The notes beneath the pieces were generated by a model. It saw only the letters and a list, made by a program, of their open reading frames with translations, made no database searches and was not told where the DNA came from. The position numbers and the translations under genes are program-made. From positions 1-32,751 of the forward strand of contig JAQWRR010000049.1 of assembly GCA_029243585.1 (NCBI GenBank): a DNA stretch of 32,751 bases. Direction: 5' to 3'. Shown here one piece after another: positions 21,451-30,736 of this stretch. Each line of letters starts with the position of its first letter. Within the stretch, counting starts at the first letter, position 1. The DNA comes from Gammaproteobacteria bacterium (GTDB lineage: Bacteria > Pseudomonadota > Gammaproteobacteria > Steroidobacterales > Rariloculaceae).

Positions 21451-23463
21451 ATGAACTCAGAAATGGCTCTTTGGCTTTCATTAGGGGCTGCCGTGTTAGC
21501 AGTGATCTATGGTTTGGTCGCTGTGAACTGGATACTAGGCCGATCGGCAGGTTCTGAACGCATGCAGGAAATTGCATCCGCCATACAAGAAGGTGCAAGT
21601 GCATATATGAACCGGCAGTATTTGACCATCGCTATTGTTGGAATCGTCCTGTTTGTGATCCTTGGAATCGCAATCGATTGGTACAGCGCAATTGGTTTTG
21701 CGATTGGAGCTGCCTTCTCAGCTTTAGCCGGCTATATCGGAATGTTCGTCTCCGTGCGTGCAAATGTTAGAACTGCTGAAGCAGCTACACAGGGAGTTAA
21801 TCCTGCACTGATTATCGCTTTTCGTGGCGGTGCTATCACTGGGTTGTTAGTTGTAGGCCTAGGCTTACTGGGCGTTGCTGGTTACTACGCCATCCTTCAG
21901 TCGATGGGGATGGGACAAGAGGCTGTGTTGAAAGCGCTAGTTGGACTTGCATTTGGTGGCTCATTAATCTCAATTTTTGCTCGTCTTGGCGGCGGAATCT
22001 TTACAAAGGGTGCCGACGTTGGAGCAGACCTAGTTGGTAAAGTAGAAGCGGGTATTCCAGAAGATGACCCTCGTAATCCAGCCGTCATAGCAGACAATGT
22101 TGGGGATAATGTTGGGGACTGTGCTGGAATGGCGGCAGACCTTTTTGAAACCTATGCTGTAACGCTTATAGCAACCATGCTTCTCGGCGGATTGATGACC
22201 GCATCAATTGGTGAGAATGCTGTCATTTACCCCATAGCACTTGGTGGAATTTCAATCGTTGCATCAATTGTCGGTACGTTCTTTGTGAAGACTAATACCG
22301 GAAAAATAATGGGGGCGTTATATAAAGGGGTTATTGTCTCCGGAGTTCTAGCAGCAATCGCTTTCTACCCAATTACAACTGCTCTAATGGGTGACGGTGC
22401 TATTAACTTATATTTAGCAGCACTTATAGGCTTAGCCTTAACTGCTGCCATGATAGTGATCACCGAATATTACACCAGTACCGAATATGCTCCAGTAAAA
22501 AAAATTGCGAGTGCATCAACCACGGGAGATGCAACAAATATCATTGCAGGCCTTGGTGTTTCAATGAAATCGACAGCATGGCCAGTGATCATGGTTTGCA
22601 TATCAATCTGGGGGGCATATGAACTTGCGGAGCTATATGGCATAGCTATAGCAGCAACTAGCATGCTCTCTATGACAGGTATGATCGTTGCTTTGGATGC
22701 CTTTGGCCCCATCACTGATAACGCGGGAGGCATTGCCGAAATGGCCGAATTGCCCTCTGATGTTAGAACGGTAACGGATTCCCTGGATGCAGTAGGTAAT
22801 ACTACAAAAGCAGTTACTAAGGGTTATGCCATCGGCTCTGCTGCTTTAGCAGCACTGGTTTTATTTTCCGATTACACCCACAGCCTAGAACAAGAAGGTT
22901 TTGGAGTACTGAGCTTTGATCTATCTAACCCCCGAGTGATTATTGGCCTGTTTATAGGCGGCCTAGTGCCCTTTCTGTTTGGAGCCTTAGCCATGGAAGC
23001 TGTTGGAAGAGCAGCAGGATCTGTAGTAGAAGAAGTGCGCAGACAATTCAGAGAAATAGCGGGAATCATGGAAGGCACAACGCGGCCTGATTACTCCACT
23101 GCGGTAGATTTACTAACTAGGTCGGCAATTAAAGAAATGATTATTCCATCACTTCTTCCCGTGCTTGTCCCAATTGTTGTAGGCATGCTGCTCGGCCCTG
23201 AAGCATTAGGTGGACTGCTAATGGGCACAATCGTAACCGGGCTCTTTGTTGCCATTTCTATGACAACAGGTGGAGGTGCTTGGGATAACGCCAAAAAATA
23301 TATTGAAGATGGTAATTTTGGTGGTAAGGGCTCAGAAGCGCATAAGGCAGCGGTAACGGGCGACACCGTTGGTGACCCTTACAAAGACACTGCAGGCCCT
23401 GCAATTAATCCGCTTATTAAAATCATCAATATCGTGGCTCTATTGATAGTGCCGCTATTGTAA
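21451..23463 (+). CDS. hppA: Membrane-bound proton-translocating pyrophosphatase
   Basis: Polytopic; [54 protein letters not shown] and C-terminal [31 protein letters not shown] before ATG 21451; track ORF starts 21427. Confidence 0.97.
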   Translation: MNSEMALWLSLGAAVLAVIYGLVAVNWILGRSAGSERMQEIASAIQEGASAYMNRQYLTIAIVGIVLFVILGIAIDWYSAIGFAIGAAFSALAGYIGMFVSVRANVRTAEAATQGVNPALIIAFRGGAITGLLVVGLGLLGVAGYYAILQSMGMGQEAVLKALVGLAFGGSLISIFARLGGGIFTKGADVGADLVGKVEAGIPEDDPRNPAVIADNVGDNVGDCAGMAADLFETYAVTLIATMLLGGLMTASIGENAVIYPIALGGISIVASIVGTFFVKTNTGKIMGALYKGVIVSGVLAAIAFYPITTALMGDGAINLYLAALIGLALTAAMIVITEYYTSTEYAPVKKIASASTTGDATNIIAGLGVSMKSTAWPVIMVCISIWGAYELAELYGIAIAATSMLSMTGMIVALDAFGPITDNAGGIAEMAELPSDVRTVTDSLDAVGNTTKAVTKGYAIGSAALAALVLFSDYTHSLEQEGFGVLSFDLSNPRVIIGLFIGGLVPFLFGALAMEAVGRAAGSVVEEVRRQFREIAGIMEGTTRPDYSTAVDLLTRSAIKEMIIPSLLPVLVPIVVGMLLGPEALGGLLMGTIVTGLFVAISMTTGGGAWDNAKKYIEDGNFGGKGSEAHKAAVTGDTVGDPYKDTAGPAINPLIKIINIVALLIVPLL

Positions 23464-23664
23464 TGCATTAAACTTTGAGGTTATGTATGCATCTGTTTCT
23501 TGCTCTTGCTGGTCAAGCTAGGTTGCTACAGGAATTCTAATTAAATGGTTGTATGATCTTTATCTAAAAAGCTTAGAATCTGATAACAACTTTTTAACTT
23601 GTCCGCTTTAGGCAAACTTCATAATCTTGTTGATACTTAGAATGACCTTCAATTGGAATATTGC

Positions 23665-24315
23665 ATGAACCTTGAAGAAGCACGAACTCGAATGATTGCG
23701 CAGCAACTGCGTACTTGGGATGTATTTGATAACCAAGTACTTGAGGCAGTCAGGAAAAGTACTCGGGAATTGTTTGTCCCTAAAGACTATTACGATTTTG
23801 CCTTTGCTGACATGGAGATTCCCTTAGCCTACAACCAATATATGATGACCCCAAAAGTTGAAGGTCGCCTTCTTCAGTCACTTGCACTCAAAGCTGATGA
23901 AAAAATTTTGGAAGTAGGTACTGGTAGCGGATTTCTGACAGCCTGTCTATCGCATTTATCAAAAACCATTGTAAGCATAGATATAATTTCTGAGTTCACA
24001 ACAGATACACGCCAAAAACTTAATCATCTGAATATTAAAAACGTAGAATTGCATACCAAAGATGTCTTTGATCTAACTAATAATGATCAATTTGATGTCA
24101 TCGCAATAACTGGCTCTCTTCCATCAATTGATGAAAGGCTTATTCAAATGCTACGGCCCAGTGGAAGAATGTTTATCATTGTTGGTCAAGCCCCTGTGAT
24201 GGAGGCTCTGCTGATTACGAAAAATACGAACGAAGAATGGATGCAGGAAACTCTATTTGAAACTGTAGTTACTCCACTTTCAAACACGACTCATCATGAG
24301 CCGTTTGTGCTCTAG
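23665..24315 (+). CDS. pcm: Protein-L-isoaspartate O-methyltransferase family
   Basis: RMIAQQLRTWDVFDNQVLEAVRKSTRELFVP, MMTPKVEGRLLQSLAL, ILEVGTGSGFLTACLSHL. Confidence 0.88.
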   Translation: MNLEEARTRMIAQQLRTWDVFDNQVLEAVRKSTRELFVPKDYYDFAFADMEIPLAYNQYMMTPKVEGRLLQSLALKADEKILEVGTGSGFLTACLSHLSKTIVSIDIISEFTTDTRQKLNHLNIKNVELHTKDVFDLTNNDQFDVIAITGSLPSIDERLIQMLRPSGRMFIIVGQAPVMEALLITKNTNEEWMQETLFETVVTPLSNTTHHEPFVL

Positions 24316-24322
24316 CTGTTTC

Positions 24323-24655
24323 ATGACGGAAATACCTGAACTAACTCCTACCCAGTTCTTTGAGCGATGGTCTAAAGAAGATCGCCAGAATGTCACTCTT
24401 TTGGATGTACGAGAAGACACAGAACTAGAGATAGCTTCTTTACAGAGCGCAAAGCATATTCCAATGATGCAAATACCTGGTCGATTGCATGAGCTAAGTG
24501 AGGACAATCCTTTGGTCGTCATGTGCCATAGTGGCGGACGTAGCAGGCGTGTTTCTAAGTTTTTATTGTCATCAGGGTTTAGTAGTGTCTTCAATCTGAC
24601 AGGAGGAATTGATGCTTGGTCACAAGAAATTGATTCGTCCATACCCCGGTATTAG
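24323..24655 (+). CDS. Rhodanese-like domain protein
   Basis: TLLDVREDTELEIASLQSAKHIPMMQIPGRL and active-site loop MCHSGGRSRRVSKFLLSSGFSSVFNLTGGIDAW. ATG 24323 avoids the overlap with pcm (track start 24296). Confidence 0.92.
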   Translation: MTEIPELTPTQFFERWSKEDRQNVTLLDVREDTELEIASLQSAKHIPMMQIPGRLHELSEDNPLVVMCHSGGRSRRVSKFLLSSGFSSVFNLTGGIDAWSQEIDSSIPRY

Positions 24656-24824
24656 CTGGGAACAGTCACCCGTAATCTATAAGTGATGCTTGAATTTGGC
24701 TGGTAATAGCCTCATTAAGTATCTTAATTGACCTGAGTCCCAAAGTGAGTTTCTTGCGACCTTTTTACTAACTGATGCATCGAGCCTTCAATAGTGCCGG
24801 ACACAAGGACCTTAGGAAGAGCCA

Positions 24825-26006
24825 ATGAAAAAACAACAGGCAGCCTATATGAAAGCTAAAACCATGGTTCCTATTTCAATTTTGGCTATCGCTTTGTTGG
24901 GCGCAGTTACATTGCTAGCAACGAGTCAACGATTACAACCAACACAACCTGATCCTATACCTACAGTAGTTCGTGCGCTTACAGTTCATCCAAAAACAGT
25001 TGGCATGATGGTTCATGCCCAGGGTACGGTTTCACCAAGAACGGAAACGAATCTAGTTCCTGAAGTTTCAGGAACAGTAGTTTGGGTTTCCCCCAGTCTG
25101 GTTTCGGGTGGATATTTTGAATATAAAGATCTTCTCCTCAAAGTGGATAATCGTGATTATCAAAACTTAGTTGAAAGAGCTGAAGCAAGTATAAGTCGAG
25201 CTGAAGCAGAAGATCAGTTAGCCCAATTCAATCTAACTCGCTCAATTGAATTGGAAGCACAAAAACTTATAAGTCAGGCAGATTTAGAGAGTGCTGTTAG
25301 GTCAGCAAATGTAGCAGAGGCAGTACTCCAAGATGCGCGAGTAATTTTAGAACAAGCGAAAAGAGATTTAGAGCGAACAGAGATACATGCCCCCTTTACA
25401 GGACTTGTGAGAAGTGAACGTGTAGACACTGGCCAGTTTGTAAGTCGTGGTGAGTCAGTCGCAAGTATTTATGGATCAGATTATGTGGAAGTACGTCTTC
25501 CTATTGCAGATAGCCAATTGGCATATCTCAATGTTCCACTTACCCAGCGAGGTGAATTAAAAGAGATAGATGCGCCTATGACGACACTATCCGCTAATTT
25601 TGCCGGAATGGAACAAGAATGGTTTGGTAGGATTGTTCGTACTGAAGCTGAAATAGACGCTATGAGTCGCATGGTGCATGCAGTTGCACGAATTCGCGCC
25701 GGAGAGGATGACAATAACATGCCTCCCCCAGTTGGTTTATTTGTACAAGCTGATATTGAAGGGCGTTTGGTGGATAACGTCTTTGTTTTGCCTCGATCTG
25801 CACTAAGAAATGACAGCCAAGTCCTTATAATAGACGCCGATAATAGACTTCAGTATCGCACGATCGAAATTCTACGTATCTATCGTGATGAAGTTTATAT
25901 TACTAATGGTTTGAATGGGGGCGAAGTGGTTTGTCTCACACCGTTGCAAACAGTAGTAAACGGCATGTTAGTTAGTCCAGTCTATCCTGACACCACAGAA
26001 AACTAA
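24825..26006 (+). CDS. RND efflux transporter periplasmic adaptor (membrane fusion) subunit
   Basis: 393 aa; N-terminal TM anchor, barrel-sandwich/coiled-coil pattern (GTVSPRTETNLVPEVSGTVVWVSPSLVSGGYFEYKDLLLKVD, RDLERTEIHAPFTGLVRSERVDTGQFVSRG). Confidence 0.93.
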   Translation: MKKQQAAYMKAKTMVPISILAIALLGAVTLLATSQRLQPTQPDPIPTVVRALTVHPKTVGMMVHAQGTVSPRTETNLVPEVSGTVVWVSPSLVSGGYFEYKDLLLKVDNRDYQNLVERAEASISRAEAEDQLAQFNLTRSIELEAQKLISQADLESAVRSANVAEAVLQDARVILEQAKRDLERTEIHAPFTGLVRSERVDTGQFVSRGESVASIYGSDYVEVRLPIADSQLAYLNVPLTQRGELKEIDAPMTTLSANFAGMEQEWFGRIVRTEAEIDAMSRMVHAVARIRAGEDDNNMPPPVGLFVQADIEGRLVDNVFVLPRSALRNDSQVLIIDADNRLQYRTIEILRIYRDEVYITNGLNGGEVVCLTPLQTVVNGMLVSPVYPDTTEN

Positions 26007-26011
26007 TACAC

Positions 26012-29000
26012 ATGAAATCCATTATTGCATGGTTCATAGATAACCCAGTTGCGTCAAACCTGCTTATGGTTATTTTAGTTGCTGGTGGACTGCTATCACT
26101 AACACAACTTAATAAAGAACAGTTTCCTGATGTGGAATTAGGAATCGTACAAGTTAGCGTACCCTATTTAGGGGCCGCGCCCGAGGAAGTTGAGGAAGGC
26201 GTTTGCACTCGCATTGAAGAGGCCTTGGAAAGTGCAGAGAGCATTTTCAGAATGACATCCAGTGCTAATGAGGGAAGCTGTACCGTGACCCTAGAAATTG
26301 AGCTTGGCTCTGATACGGTTCAGGCACTAAATGAAATAAAAAGCAATGTAGATAGTATTAATACGTTTCCCGAAGAAACGGAACGACCAATTATTTCTGA
26401 AATGTCCGTCCTGAATGAAGTTCTCCATATCGTTATTTCAGGAGATGCAGATGAGAGAACTCTAAAGCAGCTAGCAATGAATATGAGAGAAGATCTTGTA
26501 GCCATAGATGGCGTCTCTCAAGTAGCTGTCGAGTACGTACGTCCAGACGAGATTTCAATCGAGGTATCAGAACAAACATTGCGTAGATATGGCCTCACAC
26601 TACAAGAGGTAGCCGATGCAGTAAGACGTTCTTCTCTTGATCTGCCGGGAGGCTCTATCAAGGCCGGTGGGGGGGAGATTTTACTGCGGACTAAAGGACA
26701 AGCCTATCGAGGTAGCGAGTTCGAAAGTATCGTTGTTGTAACTCGAGGAGACGGGACAGCAGTCACTCTTGGAGAAATTGCTCAGGTAGTAGATGGTTTT
26801 GAAGAAGGGGAACTGCAAGTACGGCTAGACGGCAAACCTGCAGCAATGGTCAAGGTGTATAGAATTGCAAGCGAAGATAGTGCGGCTGTCTCAGAAAAAA
26901 GTAAGGCTTACCTTGAAAACGCTCGGTCCGAGATGCCTGAGGGTATAGAACTATCTGTTTGGCTCGATGAAGCACAAGACTTAAAGGAAGCGCTCAATAC
27001 CATACTTGGTGTGGCTTTAGGTGGACTAGTACTAGTACTCATAGCGCTTACCCTACCCCTGCAATTCCGGTTAGCAATGTGGGTAGCTGCCGGCATTCCA
27101 ATAGCCTTGCTGGGAGGAATCATGACGTTTGATGCTTTTGGCATCACGATGAGTCTCCTTGCTACTACAGGGTTTATGTTGGTCCTTGGTATCGTAGTAG
27201 ACGATGCTATCGTAGTAGGAGAGCGTATCTATTCCTATGAACGCAGTGGAGAAACTCAACGCACCGCCGCAATAAATGGCGCATATGAAATGCTTGTACC
27301 AGTAGTATTTGGCGTCCTCACCACCATCGCCGCTTTTTTACCACTTATCTTTACACCAGGACGTATGGGGGCTTTTTTTTCTATCATCGGAAAAATCGTT
27401 GTTATCTGCCTAATATTCAGTGTTATTGAATGCTTATTAATTTTGCCTTCGCACCTTGCTCATAGAAAAAAAGATAGAGACCCTGAAAATCAAAAAACGT
27501 TTGTTAAAAAATGGGTGAAACTTCAAAGCCGATTAGGACAAGGACTGGAAGATTTTTCCGAACAGCGCTACGGTAATTTTTTAAGAAAAGTATTGGAAAA
27601 GTGGCGCTATGTTCCAATTACTGCAGGACTAGGCGTATTGATCCTAATGCTAGCAATGTTCTTCAGCGGACGTATCGACTTCCAGTTCATGCCTCCTATT
27701 GAGGGAAATCGTATTTATGCAAGTCTAACCATGCCTGAAGGTATTCCTGTTGAAGACACTGTGCGCGCAGCAGAACAAATCGAACTGGCTGCTCTACAAC
27801 TAAAAGCTCAGCTAGATAGTGAGAATCCAGATAACCCTAGTGCCGTTCTTCATATTCTTACTTCAATAGGAAAAACTGCAGGACGCAGAGGTGGGGGTCC
27901 AAGAGCACGATCTTCCTTCACATCCGGCGCAAGTCATCTCGCTGAGGTTTCTATGTCTTTAGTTCCAATCTCTGAACGCAATATTACTTCTTTGGATATT
28001 GCATCGCGGTGGCGCGAACTCACTGGACCAGTTGCAGATGTCATAGAACTCAGATACTCCGCGGTTGCTTTTAATACAGGTGATGCAATATCCATAAACC
28101 TTAGAGGACAAAATGTAGATCAGTTAGGCGAAGCTGCCGCACAGGTACGGGCAGAATTAAGCAGATTCTCAAGTGTTACCGATATCTCAGATTCTTTTCG
28201 TTCTGGTAAACAAGAGGCGAGGTTGTCGTTACGCCCAGAGGCACGTCATTTGGGGCTGACACTAAATGACTTAGCACGACAAGTACGCCAAGCATTTTAT
28301 GGTGAAGAAGCCCAGCGAATACAACGCGGCACCGAAGATGTTAGAGCCATGGTCCGATATCCTGAACTGGACAGAAGATCCCTAGGAGATCTTGAGGACA
28401 TGCGCATTCGAACTGCTACTGGTTCCGAAGTGCCTTTTGCTGCTGTGGCCGAGGTTGATTTTGGTACGGGGTTCTCCACCATAAGACGGGTTGATCGGCA
28501 GCGTATAGTTACTGTAACAGCAGATGTAGATCGAAGCATGGCAACACCTCAGGAAATAATTGATACCTTAGAGGCTGAAGTATTGCCATCTATATTGTTG
28601 AATTATCGAGGAATGAGCTATTACTTAGGGGGCGAGCACGAGGAAGGTATAGAGGCATTCTCAGGTCTTGCTGCACTAATCCCTTTAGCTTTGATGGTTA
28701 TGTTTAGCTTACTTGCTATTCCACTGAAATCTTATGTTCAACCCCTTGTAATCATGAGCGTAATCCCTTTTGGGGCTGTCGGTGCCTTAGCGGGACATCT
28801 GATTATGGGCTGGCCAATAGTTATGTCATCAATCTTAGGGATCATTTCTCTTTCAGGTGTAGTCGTAAACGCAAGCTTAGTGCTCGTTCATTACATCAAT
28901 AGGTTACGTAGACAGGGTGTATCGATTGATGAAGCAACAGTACAGGCCAGTATAGTTAGGTTCCGACCCATTATGCTTGCCTCTTTAACCACTTTTTTAG

Positions 29001-29200
29001 GGCTGGTTCCACTGATGTTATCGAACAATCCAAATACCGCTTTCGTTGTCCCCATGGCCATATCCTTAGGCTGGGGAGTGTTGTTCGCAACTATGATGAC
29101 CTTATTCCTAGTTCCCAGTCTTTACTTGATATTGGAAGATTTATTGCCGGCAGGATGGTTTATGGATAAATCACAAATTGAAAAAGTTATCCATGCTTAG
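26012..29200 (+). CDS. RND efflux transporter permease subunit (AcrB/HAE-like superfamily)
   Basis: 1062 aa; FIDNPVASNLLMVILVAGG, EQFPDVELGIVQVSVPYLGAAPEEVEEGVCTRIEEAL, TM4 GIVVDDAIVVGERIY with the paired Asp, C-terminal RFRPIMLASLTTFLGLVPLML. Confidence 0.95.
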   Translation: MKSIIAWFIDNPVASNLLMVILVAGGLLSLTQLNKEQFPDVELGIVQVSVPYLGAAPEEVEEGVCTRIEEALESAESIFRMTSSANEGSCTVTLEIELGSDTVQALNEIKSNVDSINTFPEETERPIISEMSVLNEVLHIVISGDADERTLKQLAMNMREDLVAIDGVSQVAVEYVRPDEISIEVSEQTLRRYGLTLQEVADAVRRSSLDLPGGSIKAGGGEILLRTKGQAYRGSEFESIVVVTRGDGTAVTLGEIAQVVDGFEEGELQVRLDGKPAAMVKVYRIASEDSAAVSEKSKAYLENARSEMPEGIELSVWLDEAQDLKEALNTILGVALGGLVLVLIALTLPLQFRLAMWVAAGIPIALLGGIMTFDAFGITMSLLATTGFMLVLGIVVDDAIVVGERIYSYERSGETQRTAAINGAYEMLVPVVFGVLTTIAAFLPLIFTPGRMGAFFSIIGKIVVICLIFSVIECLLILPSHLAHRKKDRDPENQKTFVKKWVKLQSRLGQGLEDFSEQRYGNFLRKVLEKWRYVPITAGLGVLILMLAMFFSGRIDFQFMPPIEGNRIYASLTMPEGIPVEDTVRAAEQIELAALQLKAQLDSENPDNPSAVLHILTSIGKTAGRRGGGPRARSSFTSGASHLAEVSMSLVPISERNITSLDIASRWRELTGPVADVIELRYSAVAFNTGDAISINLRGQNVDQLGEAAAQVRAELSRFSSVTDISDSFRSGKQEARLSLRPEARHLGLTLNDLARQVRQAFYGEEAQRIQRGTEDVRAMVRYPELDRRSLGDLEDMRIRTATGSEVPFAAVAEVDFGTGFSTIRRVDRQRIVTVTADVDRSMATPQEIIDTLEAEVLPSILLNYRGMSYYLGGEHEEGIEAFSGLAALIPLALMVMFSLLAIPLKSYVQPLVIMSVIPFGAVGALAGHLIMGWPIVMSSILGIISLSGVVVNASLVLVHYINRLRRQGVSIDEATVQASIVRFRPIMLASLTTFLGLVPLMLSNNPNTAFVVPMAISLGWGVLFATMMTLFLVPSLYLILEDLLPAGWFMDKSQIEKVIHA

Positions 29201-29261
29201 CGGTTTCCGTTTCCCGGTTCAGAATGTAAATTAATTATGACCAACTACATGGTAGGTCCTT

Positions 29262-30728
29262 ATGAATAATCACATACGCAACTTATACGTTTTAATCGGC
29301 TTGCTTACATGTGCAGCTTCGCACACAGCGGCGGAGGATTTACTAGATATTTATCAGAGTGCTCTTAAGTATGACCCAATCATGCGTGGAGCTGAGGCTA
29401 GTTATCTAGCGGCCTTGGAAATTAAGCCACAGACTCGTAGCGCGATGCTTCCTTTTATAAGGTTTACTGCTGGTGAGGCCACTTCATATTCTAAGGATCC
29501 TAATCAACCAACAAATTTTGCTACTGGCCAACCCGATCCTTATATTGGCAGTACGAAGTTTGATAGAGATTCATCTCTATGGAATGTCGAGCTGGAACAG
29601 ACTTTATTCGACTGGGGACGGTTTCTAAGACTGGGGCAAGCTGATAAACAGCTTGCCCAGGCAGAAATTGGGTATCAAATTGCTCGTCAAAACCTTCTTG
29701 TTAGGGTCGCCACAACGTACTTCTTGGTTCTAGCTGCAGAAGACACTTTAGCTTCACAAGTTTCGGCACGCGAGGCGATAGGACGACAATTGGAGCAGGC
29801 AGAACAACGTTTTGAGGTTGGGCTAATTGCTATCACTGATGTACAAGAAGCCCAGGCAGGGTATGACCAGTCTATAGCAGCAGAGATTCTGGCTAAACGT
29901 AACCTTGCAACAACTCAGGAATATCTACGGGAGATTATTGGCGAATCTGTAGCAGACCTAGACGGACCTGTTGATGAACTACCTCTCCTCCAGCCAGATC
30001 CTCTTAATGCCGAGCAGTGGGTACAAACAGCCCTTGACCGAAATCTAACATTGATATCAAGCAGAATTTCTTCTGATATTGCATTGGATGAGATAGCGGT
30101 TCAACGAAGCGTCCGATTACCTACCCTAAGCTTTTCCGCCGCCTTTGGCCAGTCAAGCAGCGACACAGTCCGCACTAATAACCTTATACGGGGAGTAAAT
30201 GGCAGGTTCACATGCCTTCCTGACTTTGGAGATCAATTTGGAGAATCAGGACTTAATCGTTGCCCCCCCCAACGAACACCCTCAAGTACGGATGCCGACA
30301 ATTACTTTATTTCGCTCAATTTTAATATACCTCTTTTTACAGGAGGTTATAACTCTTCCAAAATTCAACAATCCGTATATGAACGTAGAGCCTCACTAGA
30401 GGATCTAGAAGCGGTTTCTCGGGCTACGGAACGAGAAACGCGAGATGCGTATCTGAGCGTTATCTCGGAGATATCTCGAGTAAGAGCTTTAAACCAAGCT
30501 GTCACCTCCTCTGAAACCGCATTACAGGCAACTGAAGCTGGGTTTGAGGTTGGCACTAGAACAACCGTGGAGGTATTAATTGCCCAAAATAATTTAAGTG
30601 CGGCTGAAACTGCTTATGCGCGCAGTCGATACGACTATATATTAAACGTCCTGCGTCTTAGGCTCGCTGCTGGAAATTTGAGTATTAGTGATTTTGAAGA
30701 GGTAAATGGCTGGTTGACAGGCAGTTAA
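29262..30728 (+). CDS. tolC: TolC family outer-membrane efflux channel
   Basis: 488 aa; signal peptide, AEDLLDIYQSALKYDPIMRGAEASYLAALE, duplicated alpha-barrel halves, FNIPLFTGGYNSSKIQQS, GFEVGTRTTVEVLIAQNNLSAAETAYARSRYDYILNVLRLRLAAG. Confidence 0.94.
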   Translation: MNNHIRNLYVLIGLLTCAASHTAAEDLLDIYQSALKYDPIMRGAEASYLAALEIKPQTRSAMLPFIRFTAGEATSYSKDPNQPTNFATGQPDPYIGSTKFDRDSSLWNVELEQTLFDWGRFLRLGQADKQLAQAEIGYQIARQNLLVRVATTYFLVLAAEDTLASQVSAREAIGRQLEQAEQRFEVGLIAITDVQEAQAGYDQSIAAEILAKRNLATTQEYLREIIGESVADLDGPVDELPLLQPDPLNAEQWVQTALDRNLTLISSRISSDIALDEIAVQRSVRLPTLSFSAAFGQSSSDTVRTNNLIRGVNGRFTCLPDFGDQFGESGLNRCPPQRTPSSTDADNYFISLNFNIPLFTGGYNSSKIQQSVYERRASLEDLEAVSRATERETRDAYLSVISEISRVRALNQAVTSSETALQATEAGFEVGTRTTVEVLIAQNNLSAAETAYARSRYDYILNVLRLRLAAGNLSISDFEEVNGWLTGS

Positions 30729-30736
30729 TCAGATAT

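Noticed and set aside
22470-23366. ORFs antisense to hppA (also 21897-22097)
   Set aside because: Shadow ORFs of a strongly conserved membrane PPase; low-complexity Ser/Pro/Thr-rich translations.
24280-24642. 120-aa ORF antisense to the rhodanese gene
   Set aside because: Opposite strand of a clear rhodanese with intact CHSGGRS loop; no independent support.
26669-26675. G7 run in the RND permease gene (also G7 at 20186-20192 in pfp and T8 at 27373-27380)
   Set aside because: In conserved coding context and shorter or less suggestive than the tolC C8 tract; no reason to propose phase variation.
30199-30399. ORF in an alternative frame of tolC
   Set aside because: Out of frame within tolC with no own signals; useful only as an indication of what C8 slippage could expose.
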